A stretch of 64,000 bases of DNA from Clusia tigrina (GCA_920105625.2 OV050032.1:16683356-16747355), one strand, 5' to 3'. Shown: positions 1 through 12,659, numbered from the stretch's first letter. The notes: generated from the letters alone by a model not told the origin. Translations and numbers: made by a program.

Positions 1-345
1 CTCACTTCGCCCATAATGTTAGGAGGGCAGGAAGACGCGCAATTTCGGGTGTAGGCTGGGGATCGTCTCTAACGACTTCTGCCGGAGTTGCATGGACGAG
101 GAGGAGGAAGAGTCCATTGCTCACCTGTCGTGCACGTGTCCAGCGCTGTCCAGAAGAAGGTGGACTTGGGAGATATCTCAAAAAAAAAAAGATTATCTCC
201 ATCAACTGCTTCATTAAAAGCTCCAAATGGCTGAACCTTCGAAAGGGATGGGACCTGTTGTCTCATGCGGTATCACAAAGGGTCAATGTTGGCCTAAGTG
301 CGCCCTTTTCGGGTGGCCGCCTTACCTACATACCTAAGAAGACGC
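1..345 (+). pseudogene. non-LTR retrotransposon 3' end (C-terminal pol), degenerate
   Basis: The plus strand encodes RLGIVSNDFCRSCMDEEEEE, then SIAHLSCTCPALSRRRW, then after a frame break KSSKWL. This is the C-x2-C...H...C zinc-knuckle-like end of the pol protein of insect non-LTR retrotransposons, lying after the RNase H region. The fragment at 36061 has nearly the same motifs (CRSC.DEEEEE...HL.C.CPAL). A short noncoding tail with GCGGTATCACAAAGGG follows, also matched near 36330 and 15300. The copy is cut by the window start and carries an A-run (about 180-191) and frameshifts. It cannot be active. Confidence 0.7.
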
Positions 346-2090
346 GCAGCATCTAGTGTTTAATTGACGGCGATTCAACGACAGCAGAAACGACCTGAGC
401 TATCTTAAGAGAACCACCAACAGTGACGCATATGCGTGAAACCTTGACTAAATTGGAGGCAGCTTGTTCTACAACAGCCACAACCTTGATGACAACCTTG
501 CAGAACTCTGAACGTGCCCCATCAGCAACACGCCTATGCCAGCGCAATGCTGAGGAAAATGCCAATAGAGATGAAGCATAAAGTAGAACTAAAAGTTCAG
601 TACAGACCTAAGACTGACGATTGAGCGGTAACGCTCGTAACGGCCTCTGGTCGTATTGCCTATAGGTGAAGTCCCAAGAGAATAATCCGGCCGAACATTG
701 GGGTGATGTTCGTGGGTTCAGGCCCCACACTACATGAGCTTTTGTTTGCTTTACTACACCTCGTGAAAAAAGAAACTTACCTACTTACTTACTAAAGTGG
801 CCATAAAAACTCGTTACCAGATTAAGACCTGCCGCAAAACCTGTCACCAGGTCGCCTCTGGTCCGAGTGCACCTTGTCCAATTAGTCAATAATCAATACT
901 AGGCTATTCCGACATCCAAAAGTAAAGCAAGAACATCCGCCTGCTATCATCATTTATGGTCGAACTCTAATAGCGTTTTTAATGCATCACCATGGTGGAG
1001 GAATAGGTGGTAGAAACAAAAAGAGACCCACTTGCGAATATTTTCTTTGAAAGTAGAAGAGAAGTTCCTACTAATGAAAGCAGCAGAAAAACAGACTGAA
1101 TAAATCGGGGTACCTCAAAGTCCACAACCTCCTACAAATTGCTGCATTGCTTCTGAGAATAAGTCGACAGAAATCAACAGTAACTACAGAGAAAAGTATA
1201 TGAAGCAGAGAGTGGGAAAAAATTTCACTTACACGCCCACCGGGATCAAAATGGGCTCCGGGATAAAACTATCCGTCTTTGAACCCGTGCTCAATGACGT
1301 TTGGTACTCTCCAGTCTAGGTCTATGGATGCATACACTACATATACGCATAGATTACATAAAGTCCCCAAATTACTGGTCCAATGTAATGGAAATGAAGC
1401 CTCAACAAACCCATCAAATAAAGTCTCAGTTTTTACTTTGGAGTCTCGGAGACACTTCCGTCTTTCACATAAACCGAACTAATTTTTGTGTCAAGCGTTC
1501 CGGAAGACCTTATTTTAGATATGAATACATGTCTCTATAACTGGCCACCTGCTTATATTTCTCAAAGTACCTTTAAGGCAGCTCTCTTCCCGCATTTTTG
1601 ACCTTCAAATCAGAGAAAATAAATGATGGCCTCCAGTGGAAAATAGAGCGAAAGTACATTTCCTACCATTTTCGGTCCATTTATTCAAATTTTTAAAATT
1701 ATGGACGAGATGCTTACGCTAGGGTCTTCTTACCCTGTTTATCTTCGGTGACTTGACGTATAATTTTTCTTACCGTTATGATTTTTCTTTTCTTCCCAAA
1801 CCCCACAAATGAAAGTCCACCAAGTTTTTTTCTGTCTCGAAGGATTTATTTCAAATAAATGAAGGATTCAATTGCTGTTAAACTAGTGTTAAATGTGATT
1901 GCACAAACACTGCCGCTCAGCGAAATGTGGGCACGTCACCAGCCCACTTCCATAGTTCTGTGACCGACATCCAGCGGTCAGAAAAATTGCATTCATGTCG
2001 AGCCAACTGATTTGCGAGTGCTTCTGCTTCTGCTTCAGACTTGTCCCGTGTCCACATGATTGAGCTGCAATGCTTGTGCATATACAGGGT
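346..2090. other. intergenic sequence, no gene recognised
   Basis: No open frame longer than about 80 codons and no recognisable domain was seen on either strand. Composition is ordinary. Around 690-760 it has retroelement-like debris of uncertain kind. I saw no RNA gene. Confidence 0.5.
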
Positions 2091-2099
2091 GTTGCTTAT

Positions 2100-3328
2100 A
2101 TTAAATTAAAACTATACAATAAAAAATGAAATTTTTAAATTTATCACAGTTAACAGTTTCTTAATGCTAAGAATTATTTAAAACTCCGATTAATGTTGAA
2201 TTAAGTACCATTAAGAAGGATGCGAATTAAATTTATATTTTTAATATTATAATAATTCATTGATATTTTTTATAATTTTTTGATTTTAATTGCTAAGGTA
2301 ATTAATTTTTTTCAATTGTTATTTTCTTTGCAAGTAATTATTAATTATTTTTTTTAAATCTATTTTTTTATAAATTATATTACTTTTAATACTAACATTG
2401 TAATTTTTTTTTTTTAAATAACAATTATTAAACTGTTTTTTTTTTTTTGTTATTAATTATTTATTTTTAAATAATTTTTATTCGATTTATTATTACAATT
2501 TACTTTCAAGAAAGTATTATTACTTTTTCAGTATTACTTATTATTTTTAACTATTTATTATAATTTATTTTTTTTATTATTATAAATATTTTCATTTAAT
2601 TAACTTTTATTCGATTTATTATTATTTTTAACTATAATAATAATAATAATTTTTTTTATTATTATTATTTTTTTTATTATTATAATTTTTTTTATTATTT
2701 TTAATTAACTGTTATTCGATTTATTATTGCAATTTACTTTCAAGAAAGTATTATTACTTTTCAGTATTATTTATTATTTTTAACCATTAATAGTATTTAT
2801 TATTATTTATTTTTTTTAATATTATAATTTTTTTCATTTAATTAGCTTTTGTTCGATTTATTATTATTTTTGACTATTAATGGTGTTTATTATCATTAAT
2901 TTTTTTATTATTATTAATTTTTTTATTATTATAATTTTTTATTATTTGTATTAATTAACTTCTATTCGATTTATTATTGCAATTTACTTTTCAAGAAAGT
3001 ATTATTACTTTTTCAGTATTATTTATTATTTTTATATATATTATTATTTTTTTAATATTAATTTTTTTCCATTATATTTTATTCTTTTCATTACGAGTTT
3101 TCTATTATCATTTATTGTTTTTTTTTTTATTGTTTGAACTAATAAATTTGAACATATTTTTTTGTTATTTTTTCGATATTTTTATGTGTTTTTTGTGTTT
3201 AAGTTTTTTTATTATTTTTTTCCATTAATATTATATATTTATTAGTTATATACCCATTTAAAAAAAAATTTTTTTGTTATTGTGAAATAATATTGTTTTC
3301 AATAAATTTTAGTTATATATTTTTTGTT

Positions 3329-3414
<86 letters not shown>

Positions 3415-3830
3415 TTTTTCTATTGTATTATTTATTTTTAAATTATTGCTATTCTCTACTTTTTTAATTAATTTTTTTCAATATAAATTTTAAATTATTT
3501 ATTTTGTTATATTATTGTAATTAACAAATTTTTTTTATTTATTTCTGCTGTTTTTTGTGTGGACTTTGTAATTATCATTATATTTTGCCTTTCTTTGTTA
3601 ATTTGTGGTTTGTTTTTTATAAATTTTTTAATTGTTATGTTTTGCTTTTTTTAGTTAATTTTTAGTTTAATTTATTATAGTGAATTATTTTGTTTTTTAT
3701 TTGATTGCATTTTTTTATTATTTATTTTATTTTTTATTATTAAATTTTTTATTATAAAATTTTTTATTATTAAATTTTTTATTATAAAAAGTTTTTTTTT
3801 GCCCTGTTTTTGCAATTTATTTGCAATTCA
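2100..3830. repeat. very AT-rich block with tandem 235-250 bp units and a (TA)n tract
   Basis: The block is almost pure A/T, mostly TTATTATT-like text. A recognisable phrase (ATTCGATTTATTATTGCAAT followed by TTACTTTCAAGAAAGTATTATTAC) recurs near 2482, 2714 and 2964. Shorter relatives (TTCGATTTATTATTATTT) fall between them near 2606 and 2850. This indicates tandem duplication with a unit of about 235-250 bp made of two related halves. A (TA)n microsatellite occupies about 3331-3404. It lies in the 3' flank of mirr. Confidence 0.75.
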
Positions 3831-3956
3831 CTGTGGGAATTTTTGTTATAACTTTCTTTTTATGTATGTGTGTGTATATGTGAGAGAGTTTTTAAACCGT
3901 TCTTGTTACTGTTTTTTAGCAACAAAGTTAAATTTGTAATAAATTTTCATTGATAT

Positions 3957-3962
3957 TTTATT
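3957..3962 (-). promoter_or_regulatory. mirr: candidate mirr poly(A) signal
   Basis: The first AATAAA on the minus strand after the exon 5 stop lies here, about 555 nt downstream. If the exon 5 stop is used without further splicing, it is the nearest canonical polyadenylation signal. The surrounding DNA is very AT-rich and gives such hexamers by chance, so support is weak. Confidence 0.25.
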
Positions 3963-4516
3963 TGCACGTAGACCCTTCGCCAAAAAAAAAAAAATAAACG
4001 AAATTTTATGTTAAATCGGTTCGCCTGGAAATAAAAAAGTTTAATAATATTTAACATAAATTTTTTTCAAAATTTGTGAATAAATTTATAGAAAATATAG
4101 TTTCGTTTTTTTTTCAACTAAAGTATGAATTGAATCACGTTCTCACGAAGCCAACTTACTTGCACTATTCTGGTCAGAACATGGCGCAGTTAATTTCGCC
4201 CTTAAACAGGGGGCACGAATTCAGCGATCGAGATTTGTTGACTGCAAAAAAGAAACAAAGAAATGCGCACACATGCAAAAATTACCAGCGCCCGATAATA
4301 ACTTTGCCGCGAAAAGGCTCATTAACGGTAGCGGGAAATAGGGATTCCAGCCCAAGGCTGAACTAATGGCTGCTGAGTGAGACCACTGTTGCAGTTAATT
4401 CTCGTTAGTTGCTCATTCATTAATTGATGAATGATGGGGGAGAGATTGGGAAAATTATTCAATGGTTGACTGTCATTTACGTTACCGTTAAGGGGCTCAG
4501 TTGCGATTGCTTGCAC

Positions 4517-5625
4517 TCACCTCTTGAATAAAGGCTTGAAAGCCACCTCGTTTTGGGTCAACTGAGGGGAAACGGAACTGCAGCTGCTGCTGCTGCTCGA
4601 TGATTCGTATTCACCATATCGGCTGGAGTAGTTTGCGGCATGGTATGTCAAGCCGACGCCGTTGTAGCCGCCGCCATTAATGCTGCGACAGGTAGCGGTC
4701 GTAGGGGCTTGCGAAGCGGTAAGCATTAGATTCGTCGCCACGCTCGGCACCTTCAAATTCGGCGGAGTTTGGGGTGGAGTATCGGGTTGGGCTTCGGGAA
4801 ACCCCATCGCCCGCTGATTCGCAGCGTGCGGTTGAAGCGAGTGACGCAAAGGAGGCTGCTGATGGGCTAAGGGGTTTGTTGTAATAGGGGTGGTAGGAGT
4901 ATGGGTAGCGCTGGAGCTGTTGCTGTTGTTGTTGGTAGTGGTGGTGGTGGTGGTGATGTGGTGGCTGCTGTTGCTGTTGCTGTGGTTGCTGCTGCTGCTG
5001 TAAAGGGTATTGTTCATAGTATGCAGCTGCTGGGCCGTAGCCCCTAGAAATGCCCCGTAGGCTGTAGTAGGCGCCCGTGAGTAGGGCGTTGCGGCGAAGT
5101 TGCTCGCCGTATGTGGCGACTGCTGCATCTGCTGTATGTGCTGCAGATGTTGCTGGTGGATGCCCATGTGGCTGTGAGTGCTGCTCAAATGTTGCTGCTG
5201 CTGTTGCATGGGCAGCTGATGTTGCAGCAGCTGCTGCTGCTGCTGCGGCTGCGGCTGCGACTGGCCCATATAAGCCGCTGGCGGCGGGGTCTTGCAGGCG
5301 ACTGTGTCGGCTAAACTCCAGATTTTGGGCTTGGTTGCTGGAATCGGCACGCCACAGTCCCGGCTCTGCTGGTTTTTTGGATCGCTGTTCTCGTGCTTGC
5401 TGCTAATACTGTTATTGCCTGGATGATAGCTGGCAGCGAACATCGCCTGCTGGTGCTGATAGTAGGCAGGATGCTGATGGTGGTAGGGATGGTAGCCGTG
5501 GGCATGATTGCTGGCAACACCGCCGCCAACATAACCAGGAAAAGCCAAACCACCGCGTATGTCATTTATGTGACTAGCCGACTTCTGTTCCTCATCGGTC
5601 AGTTCGTCGTCGTCCTTTTCCTGAT
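4517..5625 (-). CDS. mirr: mirror exon 5 (Iro box, C-terminal region)
   Basis: The exon starts after acceptor TGCCTCATTAG and completes Asp348, continuing QEKDDDELTDEEQK. Visible blocks are YHPYHHQHPAYYQ, then RDCGVPIPATKPKIWSLADT at about residues 437-456, containing the Iro box (KPKIWSLADTV), followed by KTPPPA. Next come runs of Gln, His, Thr, Asn and Ser from CAG/CAA/ACC/AGC triplets. Conserved islands TTAYGAFLGAT.QQLHT, QRAMGF.EAQPDTPPQTPPN and TATCRS match mirror. The end is FKPLFKR then TGA at 4519-4517. The stop lies inside a consensus donor (AAGAG|GTGAGT, exon edge 4521). Drosophila mirror, as I recall it, ends a few residues later, so splicing to an unseen short exon is a real alternative. 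Confidence 0.93.
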
Positions 5626-5746
5626 CTAATGAGGCAAAAGAAAATAAAATCGTGCTCTAGTTTACCTAAAGTTATGGTTCAACAGCTTAAACGGCTAATT
5701 CAGGGGCTTAGAAATAACAAGTTTAAAATGCTTTTTCCTTGCTTAC

Positions 5747-6135
5747 CTTTCTGGTGATCGCCCACCATGCCAACTGCCAAGCCACCACTTATACTAGTGT
5801 TTCCCGCATGTAAGGTGGCGCTCTGAACCGTCTTCTCTCGATCTAGATCATCTTTTTCCTTTTCGTCGTCCGAGACAAGAGCGTCATCATCATCGTCGGT
5901 GCGGTTCTTCGGCTCCCAGGTCATTTTGTTCTCCTTCTTCAAGCGTCTGCGTGCGTTCGCGAACCACGTTGACACTTGAGTTAACGTCATCTTCGTGATG
6001 ATGGCCAGCATGATCTTCTCGCCCTTCGTAGGGTAAGGGTTCTTCTTATGCTCATTCAGCCACGCCTTCAGGGTGGCAGTGGACTCCCGAGTGGCATTCT
6101 TGCGACGCGCGGCCAAATCATAGCTGGCACCGTAG
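5747..6135 (-). CDS. mirr: mirror exon 4 (TALE homeodomain)
   Basis: This exon carries the DNA-binding domain. After acceptor CACTTGCAG it reads [18 protein letters not shown], and the three-amino-acid-loop homeodomain covers about residues 228-290 (genomic about 6107-5919). Visible hallmarks are the PYP loop in [11 protein letters not shown], typical of TALE proteins, and the recognition helix WFANARRR (residues about 275-282) with the DNA-contacting Asn. An acidic tract follows ([18 protein letters not shown]). The exon ends at CAGAAAG|GTAAGC in phase 1. Its sequence is essentially that of Drosophila Iroquois proteins, so this is the most certain part of the window. The downstream intron is only 121 bp. 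Confidence 0.98.
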
Positions 6136-9100
6136 CTGCAAGTGAAGCCAAAGAGAATTTTGCCATTAAAGCAGATGCTAGAATTAATCCCCTACCAAAT
6201 TTTCTATGACTACGATCTGAAAAAAGCGCTTCCCTCAGGGGTTTCCTCTAGGTTTGGGGCTCTACAAATGCGGACAGTTTTGAGAATTTGTTCCCTTAAG
6301 AATTTTTCAAATGAATTTTCAAGTAAGAGCAATTAAATACATTGAACACTTTCTTCCGCTGAGGTTGTGCTTCTTCTGCCCTTCGGCTGACCTTGAGACG
6401 GCTGAGCGTCCAGACCGCTACAAAAAAATCCTGCTCCCACAAATTTCCGGAAAAAAATTCTTCATTTCATATAAATTTGTTCTTTTTTATAAATTTGTAT
6501 TTGGGTTTTTTCCTTTTCTGTTTTTGTTTTTGTTTTAGTTTTTCTGTGTTCAACAAAATTGTGAACCTGTGTACGTAAAGTGCAAAGAACAATGCGATTA
6601 AAAAAGAGCATCCTTAAATCCGGTTGCAACGTCCTTTGGTACACAGCTCACGCGTCTCGTTGCACACGTCCCGGCAATCCGTGCGAGACTGGGAAACTTG
6701 GCAGCGCGATTTTTGTCGGATTATTTCGACTGCTGGTGCTGTTGCAGCTATCCTGAAACCATCCTGCTTGTCGCCCCAACCCCCTACTCTTCGGCCGGGT
6801 ACGTACTTACTGGCTGAGCTGCGTCAACGCTGAGTGTGCTCTTCCTCTGCTTCTGCTTTGGAGTTTTTGTTTTGCCACCTTATTCGGTTTTTGGTATTTT
6901 TATTCCATTTTTCATGGGATTTTTATGGTGCCACAGTATCAACAGCTTGTGCGGTGAATTTTACAACTGCCGGTGGATGGAGCACAGCGCATGGAAGACG
7001 GAAGATGGCGGGAGGCAACAGCAAATATTATTATTATTGTTATAGTTGTTGGTGTTGGTGTTGGTGTTGCTGTGATAAAAACGAGCTTTGATTTTTTTCT
7101 TTTGTTTCTTTTTTTGTGGCATTTTTTTCCTTGTGTTATACTCATCATCATTATCATCATCATCATCATCATCCTTGTTGTTTTTTTTGTTGTTGTTCTT
7201 GTTGTTGTTAAAACCATTGTTTCAGCTGTTGTTGCAAGGACGTTGGTCTTCGTAATGTTGTTTAGCTGATGGCGACATTGATGCTGCCCTGATGCCTTGC
7301 TGCTTGTGCTGTTGTTGTTGCACATTTTTATTGCATTTTATCGACTTCTCTTATTGTGCATTCTTAACGCCGTTCTGATTTTATTATATTTATCGGTTTC
7401 TTCTTAGTACTTTAAGCAGTGCTTTTAGAACCACAAAAATTAAACTCCACTCAGAAAAAATATCGGACTAACTAATGTTGTAGGCAGATATGTTCCATTA
7501 GCTTCAGATTCGCACAGAGAGTTTATAGAAATATCCCACTACACCGCTACTGGCTCCACAAGTGGAACGAACTGCTTCAAGACCACTATTCAAACTCATA
7601 TTGAAACAATTAAAATTCATCATACGCCCCGTTATACGAGTTATATTTTATAACGGATACATGATTATGACCTTGGCTAACTAGAGATGAAACCTTCTTC
7701 GGTTTTGGTGGCTATATATCTCGCAATCTCAAGTTGTGGATATAGATTAATAGGTTTAAATAATAACCAGGAGAAGTATATTAACAAAGCTCCTATAAAA
7801 TGTGGAAGAACTTTTTTTATTGTTATTTGATGACACTGGCAATAGTTTTCCTGGCATATTTAGGTCTGTCAATTTTTTTACAGTTTCTAGTTAGGTTACT
7901 TGACTTTAAGTGGGTTGTGCTGTTGTCTCAAATAAGGTGCTGCAATTTCCGGAAGTGAATTGTTGAAAATACTGGAAAAGTGATTGCGACTATGACTATG
8001 AGTGGTTCAAAGCCTACAAAGAACAGTTTACGGCCTGCTTCGTGGCGGTCAACTTTGGCTTAAATATCGAAAAATTGGTCATGAGAACTAGTCATTTCAA
8101 TTCAAGAGAGGTAAATCAGGCTCCGGATATATCTCACAAAACGCATTCGCATAATTTTAGGTGAAGGTTTTGTGCATAAGGATCGTCTTGACATGGATTA
8201 GCAGAAGGTCAGGAGTTTTCTCCAAAAATGACCAGTTAAATACTCTTCATGAAGACAAGTGAAAATATCCCACTTAGAGACAAGCTTTCACAATGGTTAA
8301 TAACACATGAATTTATGAGTTTGACATGCAAACCAGTCAAGAAATTTTTGAATAGTGATAACGAAAAATCCACCCAAAATCTCTGGAAATTCGAACTTAT
8401 AAGAAATGGTTTCTTGGACCATTCAGAAATCCTACTGGGCTTGGGATTTGGTTGAAAGTTCGTCGGATTAAGTCAGGATTATACATATAATCTTTTTTAA
8501 CATGGGCATTGGTCCTCACACAAACTGTTTCTCGTAAGTGAATATTTAACTCAGCTAAATGGCTGACATTGATTTCGTGGAAGACGTTTTGTGCCCATTC
8601 AAGCCATAAGGGAAAAGTCGAAGATGATAATGATAAAATTATTCATTGACATAAGTGGTGACGTTAGCATAAACAGGAAGGCTACAAACTAAATTCGTTT
8701 GATTAAACTACATTATGTGTTTTATCGAATAATTCCAATAATTTTGTGATATATTAATATTAATAATATATCAAAGTAAAGAGGATTTCGGAACAGCTAC
8801 CAGGAAAGCCAAATGACCAACTATGGACAGATGCGAATATAACACTTGCTTAGCTTAGTTTATACAGTAGCGATATTAGGTAGTTATAAGAAAGCACGTC
8901 CCTAGACTTACTGGTAAGAGGCGCAGAAGAAGTCATTAGCAGCATTCGATTCTAACAAAAAAGAAGTACAATGTAATCACCGAGTCCACATTTGCCAGAC
9001 ATTTGGTGGCTCTGTCAATGCATTACTGATATTTTTATGTGAAAAAACTCCTATTCTATGCATATACCATAAAAAGTGTACTTGGCAGCTCAGCTCTCAA

Positions 9101-10330
9101 CCCATGACAACTCGTTAAGAATAACGACTCAGCTAAGTTTTGTAGTTGAGTAGTTCAGCCACATTTAGCTAGGTAAAGCCGACGAATCGAACGGAACTCT
9201 TGCACTAAAATTAAGGTAAAGCTTAACGCCTCTAACTATCACAGGGTAAGCAAGTGTAAATCCATAAATTATTTATTTACTTCAAGTAAATTTAAATTGG
9301 AACTGATTTCGAGACTCGTCTCGAAAGAGATAAGAAGAGCAAAGAAACAAAAACCATAATGAAACACATGCGAGATACGTAATAAACGCATTGTTTGTGC
9401 CATCCTAATATAAATAAAAACATGCGCAACTATAGCAGCAGCTGTCACTAAAGAGCCGCCCTTGCTCGCCCTTATGCTCACCATAATCCATCATCTTGAG
9501 TTGGCAAGATTTGCAGCAGTGTACTGTCGAACCGGAGCACCTGCATCCAAATATCATTGCACTGTTGCTGTGCCGCGTCCATTGGCAGCAGTTGCTGAGC
9601 AGCGCTAATTTTTGTGGAGCGTTGTTAAAATGAAGAAATTGAATACATGTACACACAATAATAGAGAGATAAATTAAATTTAATTGCCATTTAAAGCGTT
9701 CGCGATCGCGTTCGCGGCGAGTGTGGGGCCACTAATCAACGCTTATCGGCGCATGCTAATCACGCAAACGGGCTCAATAAATCTTTTTGTTGTCATTATG
9801 TCGCTACGTAATGAACCGTTTACGCTGTCTTTCGTGCGCTTCTCACGTGACTCCCCCAACAAATTACCACATCAGCGCGGTTGTGTTCAATGATTTGAAT
9901 AGACGACAGCGGCCGCAGTGCACCGTATCGCAACGCAACGCATCGCATCGCATCGCGAGGGGTGGTGGCGAGGGTGGGGGCTAAAGTGAGGGCGTGTTGG
10001 TGTGTGTGTGTTGCATTGCGAACCAGCGCCAAGGCAGTCATTTTGAGCACGAAAGTCGCCCGGGCTCCACGCTCTGTTATTATCGCGTACCAATGCGGAT
10101 CGTAGGCGCAGATAAGTTTAGTGCATTTTTGTATTGTTTAAAAGCTATAAAATATCCGTTTGTAAAATATAATTGCACGCGGGCAGTGCGACGGTCTGAG
10201 GGTGGGCAATTTTGAATGGCGCTGAACTGACCCAAGTCAAGCAGCCCGGTGTTGATGGGAGAATTCGTGCTGTGACTGGGTCTGGGTCTGCTAAACTGCT
10301 TGAAACTGAACTGAACTATATGAGTTGTAT

Positions 10331-10340
10331 ACAACAACAG

Positions 10341-10375
<35 letters not shown>

Positions 10376-10397
10376 GCAACAGCAACAACAGCAACAG
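10331..10397 (+). repeat. CAG/CAA microsatellite in mirr intron 3
   Basis: A run of about 22 CAA/CAG triplets interrupts otherwise complex intron sequence. It would read as polyglutamine on the plus strand, but the surrounding frame has no conserved protein content and the tract is antisense to mirr. It is treated as a noncoding microsatellite. Confidence 0.8.
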
Positions 10398-11279
10398 TGC
10401 ATAACTTATAATCTTGTTAACAAATCAAATTCTTGTTCACACAACAACAGCTCCGGGTATCTGCAAGTGCGCTCGCGCTCAGCCAGCCTGCCAGGCAGCC
10501 GCTCTAATTATTAATTTAAGCTTTTTGCCATTTTTGCTGTAACAATCTTATTTTTATTTTTTTTTTTGTTGCTTTTGCTGTTTTATTTACAATTTTTTTG
10601 TTGATTTTTTGCTTAATTTTACAGTATGTCCGCACATAATTTTATTTGCGTTTTTTCTTTGCTTTCATTTGTTTTTTGAGGTTTATGTGGTGGCTCTACG
10701 TGCGTGTTTGTTTGTTTCCTTCTTGTTTTTGTTGCTGTTGTTGTTTTTTGTGGCACTCTCACATTTATTGCCATTATTATTATCTGCAAGTAGCAATTTA
10801 CAGCATATGAACACATTTTAAACAAATAATGCCCAGCACGCCAAGAGTGACACTCGACTCTGCTCTGCTCTGCTCTGCTCTGCTCTGCGCGACTCTACTC
10901 GATTCGATTCGATTCACTCACTCGTCGCCGTCGCAGTCGCGTCTGGGCACTGCACGCTCCTTCCGCAGCCCGTCCACAGCTCCGTCGCAGCCACCACTGC
11001 CATTGCACATAATGGCGACCAGCCCAACATGGCGCTCAATCGCTCACCACACACGCAAGCCCCGCAGCGCAAAATGCCCGCAGCAGTTTTCGCTGGCTTT
11101 GTTTGTTTAGTTTGTGTCTGTGTATGTGTGTGTCTGTGTATTGCGTTCTGTTGTGTTGTGTGGCTGTGTTTGTTTGCATGCGAGTGTGCACATGTGTGTG
11201 CGTGCGTAAGGCGGGCTGTGTCTGTGTGTGGGCCTGTGTGCGAGCGTGTATGTTTTGCGCTTGTGTGCAATTAAGTGCA

Positions 11280-11720
11280 ATTATTTCCGCCGCAATCTCA
11301 TAAATAAATAATTTCGAACGGGCCACAATTTTCACAATTCAAATTCAAATGCAAAATTTTATATGGCTACGCTTTACTCGCAGCGCTGCGCTTGGGGGAT
11401 CGGCCGACCGACCCGCGCCCTAGGGGGTGGTTGTCGCACCAGACGCGCACTCGCATTTTTGTGCATGCGCCAACAACAACCACAACAACAGCGGCAGCAG
11501 CAACAGTGAAGGCAACAGCAATGCCACAAACAAACTGCTCTGCTGGAGCGCCGCGCTGCACAGAACAATTAAATTCAAATCAATTTTAAGTGCTCACAAA
11601 TCTTTTGCAATTAATTATGGCCATTTGCATTCGCCTCTTCGGAGTTTTGCGAGCAAAACTTTTCCGGTCATTTATTTCGAGTGTAATTGCAGTTAATTGT
11701 GCTTAATTTAATTTAATTTT
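11280..11720. promoter_or_regulatory. candidate enhancer segment in intron 3
   Basis: Two stretches of non-repetitive sequence (about 11285-11360 and 11570-11720) are dense in homeodomain core words (ATTAATTA, TTAATT, AAATAAATAA) and include a POU octamer ATTTGCAT near 11622. They flank simple repeats. Conserved noncoding DNA in fly developmental genes often has this look, but composition alone cannot prove function. Confidence 0.25.
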
Positions 11721-12145
11721 CACTTTTATTATGCCTTCAAATGATTTATTGTGCATTTAATTGCGCTTTTGATTTCACTATGGTTTTTTTCTCCGTCTCT
11801 CTCACTCTCTTTCCCTCATTTCGTTTGTATCTCTTCTTTTGTTGTTCGCTGTTTCTGGTGCTGTTGTTGTTGTGTTTGTTCAAACAACAGACTTATGCAA
11901 ATAGGAGCAATGCCACTTTTTAATTGGTATTAACGGCCGTCGAAATAGCTGCGGAATTCGAAGAGGGGCGAGCAAAAAGTCAAGTGAATCTGCTGTGAGC
12001 GTTTCCAGCTGACGGCCCTAACTAACTGCCAATGCATTTGTAAGACCCCGGAAAGCAATTCTACACTATCTATCACGCAAACTGAAGTTGCACTACACTT
12101 CTCTGCTCAATCTGTGCATTGAGTTCGCTGGATAACCAAACTTAC

Positions 12146-12261
12146 CCGTAAGCCGACATCGGGTCGTATGAGTAATATCCTGTAGTGGGCTGCAAGCCAG
12201 CGGATGTCCAGGCGGTCATTTCGGTGCCTGTTGCTGTATCTTTCAAAGCATACGGATTGCT
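12146..12261 (-). CDS. mirr: mirror exon 3 (residues 180-217)
   Basis: This 116-nt exon lies between acceptor TCTATTTGCAG and donor TACGG|GTAAGT. It encodes SNPYALKDTATG, then TEMTAWTSAGLQPTTGYYSY, then DPMSAY, with two bases left over. These two G bases join the first base of exon 4 (GG|C, Gly218). The peptide matches the mirror segment just before the homeodomain (SNPY.LKDT, AWTSAGLQPTTGYYSYDP). Flanking introns are about 12.1 kb upstream and 6.0 kb downstream. Confidence 0.93.
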
Positions 12262-12659
12262 CTGCAAATAGAAAACAAGAAAAAAACGTCACTTCAATGG
12301 TTTGTTGAACAAGCAGCAGCTGTTAAAAACGCATTAATTTACGAATTTCATGCTCGCGGATGGTTAAAAAGTGAAAAAAATTGTTAAACTGACAAAATAT
12401 TGGAGACTTTTGCCAACCAAGCTGAAAGGATGCATTTTTACAGTTTCTTGTCATATCACAACTATTAATGTGGCTTAATATGAAGATATGATATTTAAAT
12501 AGAGACTCTTTAATATGATAAACCTGCCTCAAGGCTCTCTAATGTCAAAAATGTTCGTGATAGTTCGATTAAAATAACCTCTGCTATTTTCACACTTGCC
12601 TCAAATGTAATGCAGGAAAAGTATAAGTAAATAGTTGTCCTTTACAAATGATGTTATGC

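Larger units (their letters stand above)
6136..12145 (-). other. mirr: mirror intron 3
   Basis: The intron is bounded by donor GTAAGT at 12145-12140 and acceptor CTTCACTTGCAG ending at 6136. It holds simple repeats: TCA/ATC triplets at about 7146-7172, CAG/CAA triplets at 10331-10397, CTCTG and GATTC pentamers at 10855-10918, and TG-rich text at 11110-11270. A small palindrome TGATATATTA/TAATATATCA lies at about 8748-8774. Segment 7440-9250 looks like decayed unique sequence without a recognised gene. Segments 9680-10300 and 11280-11720 look complex and could be regulatory. Confidence 0.85.

Noticed and set aside
2086..2101. TATACAGGGTGTTGC as one end of a DNA transposon paired with CACACCCTGTATA near 25925
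   Set aside because: The two motifs are 24 kb apart on either side of mirr exons and no other shared sequence was seen; they may be ends of separate decayed elements, but this cannot be supported.
8748..8774. TGATATATTA/TAATATATCA palindrome as an RNA hairpin or terminator
   Set aside because: Short AT-rich palindromes are expected by chance in this composition and no transcript unit is seen.
10212..10514. 100-codon frame with polyglutamine on the plus strand
   Set aside because: It is a CAG/CAA microsatellite within mirr intron 3, with no conserved residues outside the repeat.
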